Shown: positions 1 to 11,761, counted from the stretch's first letter. The stretch: 64,000 nt of DNA from Marinomonas flavescens (GCF_004352835.1 NZ_SJSB01000001.1:310001-374000); one strand, 5' to 3'. Notes: generated from the letters alone by a model not told the origin. Numbers and translations: made by a program.

Positions 1-174
<174 letters not shown>

Positions 175-217
175 TGTGTTATAGAGTGCCCCCGCGCTCT
201 AGAATTCTCTTTTTTTT

Positions 218-243
218 AGCCTCACTTTTGTGGGGCTTTTTTA
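218..243 (+). terminator. Rho-independent terminator after fadA
   Basis: Stem AGCCTCAC / GTGGGGCT (one G-U pair) with a TTTT-containing loop, followed by a run of T. It lies 43 bases after the fadA stop. Confidence 0.75.
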
Positions 244-340
244 TGTGTTTTTTCTTTCTTTTGACAGTCAGCCGCTGCCTCATCCACTATGCTTAGGTGA
301 AGGCTGATAGCCTGGCTATTGGTTTGTTAGTTTTTATTTA

Positions 341-370
341 TTGGATGTTATATGAGTTTAATAATATAAC
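341..370 (+). promoter_or_regulatory. candidate katG promoter
   Basis: TTGGAT (341-346) and TATAAC (365-370) are separated by 18 bases in an AT-rich stretch about 85 bases upstream of the katG ATG. A second, weaker candidate begins with a perfect TTGACA at 261 but has only CACTAT at the matching -10 position. I found no convincing OxyR tetrad (four ATAG/CTAT half-sites at correct spacing), so peroxide control is not shown by the sequence. Confidence 0.3.
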
Positions 371-446
371 TATAGACAAGAGATTCAGGGCAGGGTGAAC
401 GCGTTGTTTCAACAAACAAAATAGAAGAAATAAAATACACAAGTAG

Positions 447-2672
<2,226 letters not shown>

Positions 2673-2691
2673 CCAACCTACGTAACTCCTC

Positions 2692-2732
2692 AAAACCCCA
2701 CTTTCAGGTCTGAAAGTGGGGTTTTCTTTTTA
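2692..2732 (+). terminator. Rho-independent terminator after katG
   Basis: Long perfect stem AAAACCCCACTTTCA / TGAAAGTGGGGTTTT with loop GGTC, then a T-rich tail. It ends the katG transcript. Confidence 0.9.
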
Positions 2733-2893
2733 ATTCCACTTTATTGACCCTATAGTCTCTTCCGCTGTTATTCTTTATACCAATAATACCACTGACTTGT
2801 AGAACAAAATGTTTTGCTAGCGAGTGTGTTGATGTTGGCATACATAACAATGGCCTGCTTCGTTCATTGATCCTGTCTAAAAAAGAGCCTTTT

Positions 2894-3385
2894 ATGAATA
2901 TGTCTGGTTTGGGTGCTATTGCCGTATTAGAAGCCTGTAAAGGGGTACTGGCTTTATTGGTTGCGGTCGCCGTGCATGTATTGGCGGGAACCAATCTTCA
3001 TCAAGAGGCTTTGAATCTATTTGCCTATTTTCATCTCGCGTCGAACAATCATTATGTTGAAATGTCATTACGAGGCATAGATAAGATTACCCACTCTGGA
3101 TTAACCGTAGTGACAGCCATTGCTATAGGGTATGCCTTGATTCGGTTTATTGAATCCTATGGATTGTGGCATCGCATGCGTTGGACTGAATGGTTTGCTT
3201 TTTTGAGTGGCGCTGTGTATTTGCCGTTTGAGATTTATGAGGTGATTAAAGATCAAAATGCGATCACGATTGGTGTATTGGCTATCAACCTAGTCGTTGT
3301 GGGCTATATGTATTTTGTCTTGAAGACAGGCTCACGTAAGCATAAGCCAAAAGAAGACGAGTCAGGCGTATCTGCCTCAGTGTAA
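2894..3385 (+). CDS. DUF2127-like membrane protein
   Basis: A 163-residue integral membrane protein with four predicted membrane segments: near residues 5-30 (GLGAIAVLEACKGVLALLVA), 65-85, 95-120 and 125-145, then a charged tail. The pattern of a short helical protein with a GLxAIAxLEAxKG opening resembles the DUF2127 family, whose function is unknown. I place the start at ATG 2894 because the only upstream in-frame start is a TTG at 2867 inside a poorly coding stretch. It stands alone between katG and hpxO, and nothing nearby suggests a partner. Family assignment is from memory of the motif and is moderately sure. Confidence 0.7.
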   Translation: MNMSGLGAIAVLEACKGVLALLVAVAVHVLAGTNLHQEALNLFAYFHLASNNHYVEMSLRGIDKITHSGLTVVTAIAIGYALIRFIESYGLWHRMRWTEWFAFLSGAVYLPFEIYEVIKDQNAITIGVLAINLVVVGYMYFVLKTGSRKHKPKEDESGVSASV

Positions 3386-3572
3386 TGCTGGGGTCTCGTC
3401 ATTGGCTTTACTGCTTTATTGTTTTTCTGCTAAATAGTCCTATCGAAAATTAGCCTTAACTTCTTATCGAAAACTTACCCTAATCCATGACTTGAGTGCC
3501 AATACGAAGAATAAAAGATGGTTATTTAACCCTTATATTCGTAGGTGTTTTAGGGTATCTTGAATAACATTA

Positions 3573-3586
3573 GAAACATACGTTTC
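3573..3586. promoter_or_regulatory. inverted repeat upstream of hpxO, possible operator
   Basis: GAAAC-ATAC-GTTTC, 5-bp arms, lies about 100 bases before the hpxO start next to AT-rich -10-like hexamers (TATATT at 3592). It may bind a regulator of hpxO. The remaining 3386-3684 gap has a short direct repeat (TATCGAAAA followed by TTA, near 3440 and 3467) and no gene. Confidence 0.25.
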
Positions 3587-3684
3587 ATATTTATATTAAT
3601 GAAATTATTGTGTCTTTTGGTTCAGGTAGCCTATGAAGCAAATTGCGCAACATCGATTTATATTGTGATAGAGGATAACTAGCT

Positions 3685-4839
3685 ATGAAAGCATTGATCA
3701 TAGGCGCAGGTATTGGTGGCATGGCCGCCGCCGCGGCATTAAAGCAGCAAGGCATTGAGTGTGAAATTTTTGAAGCGGTGAAAGAGATTAAACCCGTTGG
3801 CGCGGCGATTTCTGTTTGGTCGAATGGCGTTAAGTGCATGAATCACCTTGGTATGGGACACATCATGGATGAGCTTGGTGGTCCTATGCTTAACATGGCA
3901 TATCAAGACGGTAAGAGCGGTGACATCATGACGCAGTTCAGTCTTAAGCCGTTAATTGATGCGGTGGGCGAGCGACCTTGCCCTGTGTCTCGTGCTGGTT
4001 TGCAATCAATGATGGTCGATAGCTGGGGCCGAGAAAAGGTTCAGTTTGGTAAGCGAGTCGAGCGAGTAGAAGAGACAGATCAAGGCGTCAGTGCGTATTT
4101 TACTGATGGCAGCGTGGTTCATGGAGATTTCATGATTGCCGCTGACGGAGCGCGTTCCGTGGTACGTGGTTATGTGCTTGGTATCGAGCTTGAGCGCCGT
4201 TATGCAGGCTATGTAAATTGGAATGGTTTGGTGGCCGCAGATGCGACCATTGCACCGCTTGACCAATGGACGACATTTGTAGGCGATGGGAAACGTGTGT
4301 CTGTGATGCCGATTTCAGACAACCGCTTTTATTTCTTTTTTGATGTGCCGCTACCTGTAGGCTTAGAAGAAAATCGGGCGACCTTAAAAGACGATCTGAA
4401 AGGTTATTTCAGTGGTTGGGCTGAGCCTGTTCAAACGCTCATTGACGCGTTGGACCCTGAGACCACCAATCGTATTGAAATTCATGACGTGGAACCCTTT
4501 GATACTTTTGTAAAAGGGCGTATTGCGCTGCTGGGAGATTCGGCTCATTCCACCACCCCAGATATTGGACAAGGTGGCTGTTCTGCGATGGAAGATGCCG
4601 TTGTACTGGGCATGTCTTTTGCGGACAACCAAGATATTGATACTGCGTTATTAGCCTATCAATCTAGGCGTCATGAGCGCGCCAAAGATTTGGTGCTCAA
4701 AGCCCGTAAGCGTTGTGATGTGACCCATGGGAAAGATATGAAGGTGACGCAAGCGTGGTACGACGAGCTAAAACAAGAACAAGGCGATAACATTATGGCT
4801 GGTCTAAAAGACACTATTATAGGAGGGCCGTTAGGCTAA
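3685..4839 (+). CDS. hpxO: FAD-dependent urate hydroxylase HpxO
   Basis: Flavoprotein monooxygenase that uses NADH and oxygen to convert urate to 5-hydroxyisourate, the step done by uricase elsewhere. It is 384 residues long and follows the Klebsiella HpxO sequence along its whole length. The GxGxxG FAD motif is at residues 7-12 (GAGIGG), the second FAD motif GDSAHSTTPDIGQGG at 284-298, and the two functional residues known in Klebsiella HpxO, Arg204 and Tyr216, fall at the same numbers. The ATG follows AGAGGA at 9 bases. It stands alone, 25 kb from xdhAB-guaD, whose product it would consume. The later enzymes (hydroxyisourate hydrolase, OHCU decarboxylase) are not in this window. Confidence 0.93.
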   Translation: MKALIIGAGIGGMAAAAALKQQGIECEIFEAVKEIKPVGAAISVWSNGVKCMNHLGMGHIMDELGGPMLNMAYQDGKSGDIMTQFSLKPLIDAVGERPCPVSRAGLQSMMVDSWGREKVQFGKRVERVEETDQGVSAYFTDGSVVHGDFMIAADGARSVVRGYVLGIELERRYAGYVNWNGLVAADATIAPLDQWTTFVGDGKRVSVMPISDNRFYFFFDVPLPVGLEENRATLKDDLKGYFSGWAEPVQTLIDALDPETTNRIEIHDVEPFDTFVKGRIALLGDSAHSTTPDIGQGGCSAMEDAVVLGMSFADNQDIDTALLAYQSRRHERAKDLVLKARKRCDVTHGKDMKVTQAWYDELKQEQGDNIMAGLKDTIIGGPLG

Positions 4840-5035
4840 CGTCATAATACGTTATTTAATTCAAAGCGTTTAAGGCGATACCTTAACGAGAGCTAATACA
4901 ATGAGCACCTATTTGGCTTTGTGTTGAATAGGTGCTTTGCGCTAAATAGATGCTTTGTGTTGGTAGGTGATTTGAATAAAATTTTGATATCTTCAGTGTC
5001 ACACTATTCATTATTTCATCGAGGGGTAGACTGAT

Positions 5036-5302
5036 ATGGCGAGCGGTTGGGCACATGATGGCGCAGTGCAAGAGCAAATTGATGCAACAGTAGATTCAGC
5101 TGTAGAGCAAGCCAAACAACGCATGCCGAAAGGTGAGAGCCTAACGCATTGTAGTGAATGCGATAACCCTATTCCGAAGCGTCGACGACAGGCCATTCCC
5201 GGTGTACATTTATGTATTCAATGTCAAACCCAATTAGAAAAAGAAGACCAAGGAACCGCTTTGTATAATCGCAGTGGTAGTAAAGATAGCCAACTAAGGT
5301 AA
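5036..5302 (+). CDS. ybiI: DksA/TraR-type zinc-finger protein (YbiI-like)
   Basis: An 88-residue protein with the DksA/TraR C4 zinc finger: CSEC (about residues 40-43) and CIQC (about 61-64) flank RRRQAIPGVHL. The N-terminus MASGWAHDGAVQEQIDAT and the C-terminus NRSGSKDSQLR are those of E. coli YbiI. It lacks the long coiled-coil of DksA, so action in the RNA polymerase secondary channel is not assured; the role of YbiI-type proteins is poorly known. The start is fixed by GAGGGG 9 bases upstream of ATG. It is monocistronic. Confidence 0.88.
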   Translation: MASGWAHDGAVQEQIDATVDSAVEQAKQRMPKGESLTHCSECDNPIPKRRRQAIPGVHLCIQCQTQLEKEDQGTALYNRSGSKDSQLR

Positions 5303-5510
5303 AGTATTTCTAACCATCTGTTTCGAATAGAAAAAGGTGTATTATTTAATCTATTGGTACTGGTTTACGCTGAAATGGCTCTACATTTTATCCAGCGAGA
5401 TCAAAGAGGGTTGTTCTTTAGCGTAAAGATGTTTTTAGTTCTCATTTACTACGTTTAATTTCTCTCTATTTTTTGTATGCTATGCGCAAAGTTTGAGCTG
5501 TAGGGTAAGT

Positions 5511-6083
5511 ATGAATTTTCGTTATTTCATTATCGCACTATTTTTTATGGCAAGCGTTGCTTGGGGGGCACCTGATTGCGAATCGCAAAAAAGTAATCAA
5601 GCATTTAACGCTTGTTTGATCAAATCGTTGTCATCTGATTTCTTCTCTCCAAAAGTGGATAATGGCCAATGGGTTTACAGTTTGCACCCAAATTCAAAAA
5701 ATCAAAAACGCTCTACGTTTGTTGCGACGTTACTTTCTTCTTCTAAAATTCATTACCTCGATAAACCTGTCGCAATGACCATTCGCTGTAATGAGAAAAA
5801 GACGGAATTAGCCATTCATTGGGACGGCGTTAAAATAAAAGAAGGTAGCGCTGAAATTACCTATCATCTTGATAACGGCGCAGTGTTGCCCGCTAGCTGG
5901 CCATTATCCGTTGCTCAGCAGTCTGTATTTGTAACGAATCCAGGACCCTTCATTCAACAATTAGCGACGAAAAGTGCTTTTCGTGTTCAGGTATCTTCTC
6001 TTAGTGCGCCGACGATAAGTGCAACCTTTTATTTAAAAGGCTTGGCAAATTTATTACCCGATATGAAAGGTATTTGTTTTTAA
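5511..6083 (+). CDS. exported VasI-like protein
   Basis: A 190-residue protein with a signal peptide (residues 1-20, cleavage near AWGA-PD). The body reads like the VasI/TagO family: MTIRCNEKKTELAIHW, then a segment on a W-P-S motif, GPFIQQLA, and a C-terminal FYLKGLANLLPDMKGICF with the closing cysteine. VasI proteins are accessory to type VI secretion, but no other type VI gene is in this window, so this may be a stand-alone member. I start at ATG 5511, preceded by TAGGGTA; a TTG 18 bases earlier would only lengthen the signal peptide. It converges on the GH79 gene. Confidence 0.6.
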   Translation: MNFRYFIIALFFMASVAWGAPDCESQKSNQAFNACLIKSLSSDFFSPKVDNGQWVYSLHPNSKNQKRSTFVATLLSSSKIHYLDKPVAMTIRCNEKKTELAIHWDGVKIKEGSAEITYHLDNGAVLPASWPLSVAQQSVFVTNPGPFIQQLATKSAFRVQVSSLSAPTISATFYLKGLANLLPDMKGICF

Positions 6084-6124
6084 CGCATTTTTGATTCGTG
6101 ACACTAGAATCGGAACGGGCTTAT

Positions 6125-7594
6125 TTACAGGCTAAAGCACCAAAAATTAATACTGTAAGGACTGACTAGATCCAGTTTCGATAATGTTGGAAAATCCTTT
6201 AGCTTAATTTTCCCGCCGTTGAATTTAGGTTTAACACCGTTAATACGCACTTCTGCATCGAGCAAATTATTAGCAGTTATTTCAAATCGTTTCTTTTTGA
6301 TGCCAAAACCTTGGTTGTGAATACGCTTAGGAAATGGGGTCATATTAATAATTAGCAGGGTGCATTTCCCCATTTTTTTAGCACTGTGACAGTAGGTTAA
6401 TACCTGGTTGTCATTACTTGTCACCTGAAAAACGCTATCTCCCATTAATTTATTCCATAACCAACTTACCCAGTAATCAGGATTTGGCTTCAAGGTGTTT
6501 TTATTGATTAAGGCATAGTCGCCACCAATGAGACTTTGTCGAATCATCACTTTTTGTCCCAGACGCGCCCCTCTACCTAATTGATCAGCCCACCAAAATG
6601 ATGAGACAAAACGATCAGAGAGATTAGCTTCTCCGCCACATTGAGCGGAGCCTGTTTCACCTGTCCATATTTCGGCATCTGGTTGAAAGCGGTCGCGATA
6701 CCGAATCAGCTGAGATAGGTATTTTTCATAATCTAAAAATGATCGCACCGACAATAAGTTTTTTAATGTCGCAGAGCGCGTTTTTAGCGGAGAGCGACGA
6801 CTCTGAAAAGGGTAATAATGCCAATCAACAATGTCTAATTTCTCTTCAATCGCCGCTAAAAATTTTGGTGTGATATTACTAATAGGTTTGATTGTTTCTC
6901 CCAATCTTGGCCAAAATGCACTTCCAGGGCCGGCGACTTTACTTTCAGGGCTGAGATCTCTAACGACTCGAATAAAGGTGTCATAGTCTTTGGCGAGCTT
7001 ACTCGCAACGGGTTGTGAATTTAGACCATGAAACGCCCAGTATGCGTTTAGTTCGTTGCCTAACTCACAGATAGCAATTTTTTGTTGATTGGCATTGCTG
7101 TACTTCAGCAATTTTTGTACTTGGTCCGTTTGCCAACTACCGTGTAGAGACTTACGAAATAGCCCATATTTAAAGGTAAACATTAAGTCTAACTGGTTTT
7201 TTTGACAAAAATGATGAAGATTATTCCAAATTTCATGAGTTAAAACGAGAGCGTTAGGTTGCTCAGGAGGGGGCGTAAAATAGTGAAGGTTATCCGCTTC
7301 AGAGCCACCAACACGCAGGTATGCAGGGCCAAGGGCATTCACTAATTTGTTTAATTTTCGTTGTTGTAAATCCAATGGGGTGGTTTTTTCGGTTCCAAGC
7401 CCTCTTTGAGTACCTTGGCTGCCTTCCCACCAATAACCACCGGCTAAAACGGAAATGTCGATTGAAAATGAAAGATATTTTTCATCCACTTTATGCGTGT
7501 ATTTTGTTTTTTTTAGGCAGATAGATACATGCCTTTGGTTTCTGATCACGCCACGTTTGTAGAAGCGAAATTTATCTGAGTTTGGTGTAAGCAA
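6125..7594 (-). CDS. glycoside hydrolase family 79, heparanase-like
   Basis: A retaining beta-glucuronidase-type (beta/alpha)8 enzyme resembling animal heparanase. The acid/base is Glu181 in ELGNELNAYW, preceded by the invariant Asn180. The nucleophile is Glu313 in WTGETGSAQCGG. Next come SDRFVSSFWWADQLG and PDYWVSWLWNKLMG, both strongly heparanase-like, and a C-terminal beta-sandwich. Family members release glucuronic acid from glycosaminoglycans or plant and algal glycans; the substrate here cannot be read. The start is odd: no in-frame ATG exists and the best choice is TTG at 7594 with GGGAG 9 bases upstream. There is no signal peptide, unusual for an enzyme acting on polymers, so the N-terminus may be altered or the enzyme may act on imported oligosaccharides. 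Confidence 0.85.
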   Translation of the reverse strand: MLTPNSDKFRFYKRGVIRNQRHVSICLKKTKYTHKVDEKYLSFSIDISVLAGGYWWEGSQGTQRGLGTEKTTPLDLQQRKLNKLVNALGPAYLRVGGSEADNLHYFTPPPEQPNALVLTHEIWNNLHHFCQKNQLDLMFTFKYGLFRKSLHGSWQTDQVQKLLKYSNANQQKIAICELGNELNAYWAFHGLNSQPVASKLAKDYDTFIRVVRDLSPESKVAGPGSAFWPRLGETIKPISNITPKFLAAIEEKLDIVDWHYYPFQSRRSPLKTRSATLKNLLSVRSFLDYEKYLSQLIRYRDRFQPDAEIWTGETGSAQCGGEANLSDRFVSSFWWADQLGRGARLGQKVMIRQSLIGGDYALINKNTLKPNPDYWVSWLWNKLMGDSVFQVTSNDNQVLTYCHSAKKMGKCTLLIINMTPFPKRIHNQGFGIKKKRFEITANNLLDAEVRINGVKPKFNGGKIKLKDFPTLSKLDLVSPYSINFWCFSL

Positions 7595-7726
7595 GGCAAC
7601 ATTCTCCCACAGTGATGACCGTAAGCATGCTAGAGAATGATGACACTTATATTATTGGGCTGTCAGTCAGCGAAAATAGGATGTGTATTTTGGTTAGAAG
7701 GTTTTGATGACGCTAGGATAAATAGC

Positions 7727-8296
7727 CTAAAAGGAGCAGGTTGTTGTCTTTTTTAGACTAGAAGAGGAGCAAACTCGGCTATAAGCATTTGAGTCTTCGA
7801 GCAGCTGGTAGTGAGTGTTCGAATCTCGGCATATTGCAATGAATTGAGCATAGACTTCATCATAATGCTGTTTCTTGAAAAAAAGTTTATGGGGTTTTAT
7901 ACCATTATCTTTTCTCTCTCTTCGGTCTATTTTTTCTTCTGCACGGTCGGTTAATGCAATGAGTCTATTATAGCGAATCCGAATCTCATGACAGTAGGCA
8001 CTATTAGGCGCAACTTCTTGGCAATCTTTTAAATCTGATGCAAGTTCATTGATCTGTCTGTTATAGGATTCTAGGTTTTTGCGTGCGCCATTGTAAAAGT
8101 ATTTAGAGCCATTTTCGGTGAATTCTGCTTCATCTATTTGTTGTTTTAATGTCCCCAAATAGCGTTCTTGTTTCAGGCAGTTTTGACCGAAGGCGACTAA
8201 GTCCATGGCATGTGCTTGGCTGGCCGCACCAATTAACGCACCGATAAAAATAACGGTAAACAATGTTTCTGTCTGACAAGGAAAATAACGATTCAT
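7727..8296 (-). CDS. exported protein of unknown function
   Basis: A 189-residue protein with a signal peptide ending near SQAHA-MD (about residue 30), so probably periplasmic. The mature part is charged and helical, with likely coiled-coil from about 45 to 90 (YLGTLKQQIDEAEF onward), and it holds six cysteines that could form disulfides. I do not recognise the family. It is divergent from the DUF3422 gene and downstream of nothing obvious; the ATG start at 8296 is the only sensible one. Confidence 0.6.
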   Translation of the reverse strand: MNRYFPCQTETLFTVIFIGALIGAASQAHAMDLVAFGQNCLKQERYLGTLKQQIDEAEFTENGSKYFYNGARKNLESYNRQINELASDLKDCQEVAPNSAYCHEIRIRYNRLIALTDRAEEKIDRRERKDNGIKPHKLFFKKQHYDEVYAQFIAICRDSNTHYQLLEDSNAYSRVCSSSSLKKTTTCSF

Positions 8297-8434
8297 AACT
8301 TATTCTGCATCCGACTGAAGTTCCTTTAAGTTTATCTCAATATGGTGTCCATTTAATACTGCCATTTTATTTTATAAAAAAAGCGATAAATCTGCCTAAG
8401 TTACTCTGTTTTAGAGACAGCTGTGTTTAATAAC

Positions 8435-9874
8435 ATGAAGTTACCTACCTTTATGGTGTTGCAATTTATTGCTTTTCATCGAATGATTCACAGCCCTCTT
8501 GAAAAATACTGTCTGGATAATAATGTGAACACAGAATCAAATGCTTATGGACTGTCAATACACCCTATGCGTGAGGTGCTTTATGCAGAATTGCATTCGC
8601 GACCATTTCAGGTGCTTCCTAGTCCTGCGAGAATTAGTTATTTAGCCGTCATGGTTGGCCCTGATCATAAACAAAAAGAGTTTGATCATTTTTGTGATTT
8701 ATATGAACAGTTTCAGCAGCTACCTCCTAGTGAAGACGGTGTTTGCTATGAAGTAGACTTTGGGACATTACGGGTGCGTAGAGAAAAGCATTTAGAATTC
8801 ACTTCCTATATGTTCATTAACGTTGAGACAAATGCACTTATTAGCCCTTTTGATGACAATGCGTTGTCATCTCTACCACAAGATTGGTTAGCGACGTTGC
8901 CGGGTACCGTTATCGCCGCCTTTCATGTAGCGGTTGAGGATGCCCGAACACAACCAGAGCCTGATTTATTATCCGTAAAAAGTGGTTTTGAAAGCATGCG
9001 TTTAGTTGGTAGTCGGCCACAAAATGGTGATGCTCAGGTGTGGACTACATTCCAACTGCACAGCGATGGCTGTGGTCGTTTTTTGATATACAACAAGAAC
9101 ATGAGTGACAGCCAGCTGGGTCGTATGGTGCAGCGTGTGGTGGAGATTGAAACCTACCGTCTAATGGCCTTATTAGGTCTGCCCATAGCCCGTAAATACA
9201 ACTCACAACTGGCTAAGATGGATGAACAGCTTGCCACGACGACTGCGCGTTTAGCGGATGCAAATGAGAAGCTCGATGAGCAAGTATTATTAGCCGAGCT
9301 GATTGACATGGCCGCTTGGGTAGAAGCGGCAAGAGCGCAAACAACCTTTCGATTCAGTGCAACGAATGCGTATCATGATTTGGTACTAAAGCGCCTAACA
9401 GAGCTCAAAGAAGACGAAGTGTCTGGTCATTTAACCATCACCGAATTTATGACGCGTCGTCTTACCCCCGCAGTGAGAACCTGTAAAGCAACAGGGGAGC
9501 ACTTAGAAAACTTGTCACGACGCATTGATCGCGTCTCTGATATGATGCGAACCCGTGTTGAAATGACGATTCAGTCTCAAAACCAACATCTATTAGCCTC
9601 TATGGACCGGCGTTCAAAAATACAATTAGCCATGCAACATACTGTAGAAGGGCTCTCTGTTGCTGCGATCAGTTATTACTCAGTTGGCCTGCTCAAATTT
9701 ATGATTGAAGCGGTTTATGACAAAGGAGTACAGTTTGATAAAAGCCTCGCCATAGGTATTTCTGTACCACTGGTCGTTGGTGGTGTTTGGTTTACCACAC
9801 GGAAAATACACCAGCGCTTTTTGTTGCTTGCCAAAGCAAAAGAAGAACAAGAAAAGCGCAATAAAGAAGAGTAA
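8435..9874 (+). CDS. DUF3422 family membrane-anchored protein
   Basis: About 479 residues. The opening block HPMREVLYAELHSRPFQ is the hallmark of DUF3422. The middle is rich in helix-forming charged residues, and two membrane segments lie near the C-terminus (about residues 410-435 and 440-465: VGLLKFMIEAVYD and GISVPLVVGGVWF). Family function is unknown; the layout of a long soluble domain and a C-terminal hairpin in the membrane suggests an inner-membrane protein facing the cytoplasm. Start choice is uncertain: GTG 8423, ATG 8435 and ATG 8483 are all in frame with weak ribosome sites; I prefer the first ATG. Confidence 0.85.
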   Translation: MKLPTFMVLQFIAFHRMIHSPLEKYCLDNNVNTESNAYGLSIHPMREVLYAELHSRPFQVLPSPARISYLAVMVGPDHKQKEFDHFCDLYEQFQQLPPSEDGVCYEVDFGTLRVRREKHLEFTSYMFINVETNALISPFDDNALSSLPQDWLATLPGTVIAAFHVAVEDARTQPEPDLLSVKSGFESMRLVGSRPQNGDAQVWTTFQLHSDGCGRFLIYNKNMSDSQLGRMVQRVVEIETYRLMALLGLPIARKYNSQLAKMDEQLATTTARLADANEKLDEQVLLAELIDMAAWVEAARAQTTFRFSATNAYHDLVLKRLTELKEDEVSGHLTITEFMTRRLTPAVRTCKATGEHLENLSRRIDRVSDMMRTRVEMTIQSQNQHLLASMDRRSKIQLAMQHTVEGLSVAAISYYSVGLLKFMIEAVYDKGVQFDKSLAIGISVPLVVGGVWFTTRKIHQRFLLLAKAKEEQEKRNKEE

Positions 9875-9947
9875 CTCGGCTCGAAAATGACTTCTAGAGG
9901 CCAGTTACTTTACTCTAGAAGATCAACGAATCGCATGCAGGCTTCTT

Positions 9948-10307
9948 ATGTACATATTCTTATTTTGTTTGATCATTGATATCGGGATTTATGCGTTTAG
10001 CCATCCTCCATTATTAGTCACCTCGATCATTAGATTTTTATTTGGTTCTACGGGGATGATTGTTTTTAGTGCGGGCATTTGGTGGGTGCTAACCATCGTT
10101 GGAGTGGGTGCCATGATTCGTTTAAAAACAAGAATCGGTGGGATGATAGTTGTCGCTGTATCACTAGTGTTGTGGTTGTTTAATATTTTAAGCCCACTGG
10201 GCTCTATGACCATAGCACTTGAATATCCTAACTTCGTGTGGGGCGTGTTAGAGCTGTTTTATGTGTTGATATTGGTTGCTATAGAGTTGATGGTTTTCAA
10301 GCGATGA
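9948..10307 (+). CDS. small four-helix membrane protein, unknown
   Basis: A 119-residue, very hydrophobic protein with four probable membrane helices (about residues 3-17, 24-52, 62-84, 95-117) and short loops. No family is recognised. It follows the DUF3422 gene by 73 bases in the same direction and may share its transcript. It ends before a terminator shared with the convergent ydgA-like gene. Confidence 0.6.
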   Translation: MYIFLFCLIIDIGIYAFSHPPLLVTSIIRFLFGSTGMIVFSAGIWWVLTIVGVGAMIRLKTRIGGMIVVAVSLVLWLFNILSPLGSMTIALEYPNFVWGVLELFYVLILVAIELMVFKR

Positions 10308-10348
10308 CGTGCTGTATCAAGATTATTTCTTCTATGTCGATTGCAAAA

Positions 10349-10376
10349 AAATGCCGTTCACAGTGAACGGCATTTT
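10349..10376. terminator. bidirectional terminator between convergent genes
   Basis: Perfect hairpin AAATGCCGTTCAC-AGT-GAACGGCATTT flanked by A on the left and T on the right, so it can end transcripts from both sides (the small membrane protein and the ydgA-like gene). Confidence 0.85.
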
Positions 10377-10429
10377 TAGTCGCGCTATTAATGACAAAAA
10401 CGCTTTGTTTCCTATGAAATGATTTTCAC

Positions 10430-11761
10430 CTACATAATAGGGAAAGTCTGATCATAAATTTTACCCTGACCTTTTTCAGCATGAAACTCACTTAAGTATT
10501 TATCGTCCTTAAGTTTGATAATGCCTTGTTGAAGAAGGGTGTCGATGAGCCTTGTTGATTGTTGCTGAACTTCTGGAGACTCAACGGGAGCAAACATTTT
10601 TTTCGCGACGTATTGCTTCATAAGCGTATCAAGCAAGGGTTTATCTGCTTCAATATTTGCGTTGATAATAGCGTTATAAAGCCAAAATCTAGGGTCATTT
10701 AATTCCGCGAATGTTGGTGCTTCTACGTCCGCCAATTTGCTGTTTAGGCTAGAGGTAAAGTGACCATCTTTTGTTGAACCACTAAATTCCACGATATTAA
10801 ATTCAGGTTTGCTAGAAAGAATAGGTTCAATATTATCCTGCAAGAAGCCAAATTGTTGTCTTGGTGTCAAATTAGTCGTGCTTTTTACTAGCTGTCCATA
10901 ATCAAGAAAAACTTGGTTATTTAGATTGTCCAATTCTGTTACGAGATTGAGATCGTTCGCTTGGAATCCTGCCATGGTGAGTTTTTTGATGGCGTAGCCA
11001 ATCTGCATGCTGCCAAGTTGAGTTTTATCATCAAGTTTGGTTTTTAAAGTGACCGTCAAGCCATCTAATTCGCCCTTAGGCTCAGTAGAAACCTTGCCTA
11101 CTTTAAGACTCATGTCGCCATTGTAAAAACCTTCACTACGAATAGTCGCCCAATTAGCGTCAAGGTTTAACGCTAATTTAACATCTTTAATAGTCGTAGG
11201 GATTTGATCATTTGATGTTGCTTCTTTAAAGCCGCCATCATAAGTAAGTTTTTTAGCCGTTAATTTACCGTGACCAGAATATTGACTCACCATCAGTGTT
11301 TTCATTTTATTACTGAAAGCAGGCACGTTATCAGCAAATTTTAGGTCGCCGAATAAGCCACTCACGATAGATGCGTTATACAGTGGTGATTTTGCATCCC
11401 AGTCTAAGTACTGGCGTTGCTTTTCTCCTTGAAGTTGGATATCCGTCGCGAATAAACCAATGATACCTTGGCTAGAGAATAAAAGAGGGCCGTAATGGGT
11501 GTTTAAAACCAGTTCCGTTTCAATGTTTTTACCTTGAAAAGACGGATCAAAATTCGTCATGTCGAAACTAAGAAGTACTTTCGTTTTGGAGCCGAACCAG
11601 CTTGATTCGGTAGATTCGATCGTCGCACTGTATCCGGTTTCATTGTCTATGTTCTTAACAATATCAGTGACTTTTTCTTGGTATTTACTGGCAATAAACT
11701 TAGGGGCAACTAAGCAAGCAGCGACTAGCGCAAAAACGAGCGCGATCAGTACTTTTTTCAC
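10430..11761 (-). CDS. ydgA: YdgA family protein (DUF945)
   Basis: A 443-residue protein with an N-terminal hydrophobic segment (residues 3-24) that acts as an anchor or signal, followed by the DUF945 domain: KYQEKVTDIVKNID, TGYSATIES, SWFGSKTKV and LNTHYGPLLF are typical of E. coli YdgA. It is probably anchored in the inner membrane with its bulk in the periplasm. Function in the family is not established. The start is GTG at 11761 with AAGGAAG 6 bases upstream; no better ATG exists before the signal. Confidence 0.85.
   Translation of the reverse strand: MKKVLIALVFALVAACLVAPKFIASKYQEKVTDIVKNIDNETGYSATIESTESSWFGSKTKVLLSFDMTNFDPSFQGKNIETELVLNTHYGPLLFSSQGIIGLFATDIQLQGEKQRQYLDWDAKSPLYNASIVSGLFGDLKFADNVPAFSNKMKTLMVSQYSGHGKLTAKKLTYDGGFKEATSNDQIPTTIKDVKLALNLDANWATIRSEGFYNGDMSLKVGKVSTEPKGELDGLTVTLKTKLDDKTQLGSMQIGYAIKKLTMAGFQANDLNLVTELDNLNNQVFLDYGQLVKSTTNLTPRQQFGFLQDNIEPILSSKPEFNIVEFSGSTKDGHFTSSLNSKLADVEAPTFAELNDPRFWLYNAIINANIEADKPLLDTLMKQYVAKKMFAPVESPEVQQQSTRLIDTLLQQGIIKLKDDKYLSEFHAEKGQGKIYDQTFPIM

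Noticed and set aside
261-320. possible OxyR site before katG (ATAG and CTAT seen near 307-319)
   Set aside because: The two elements are 5 bases apart rather than 7 and the other half-sites are missing.
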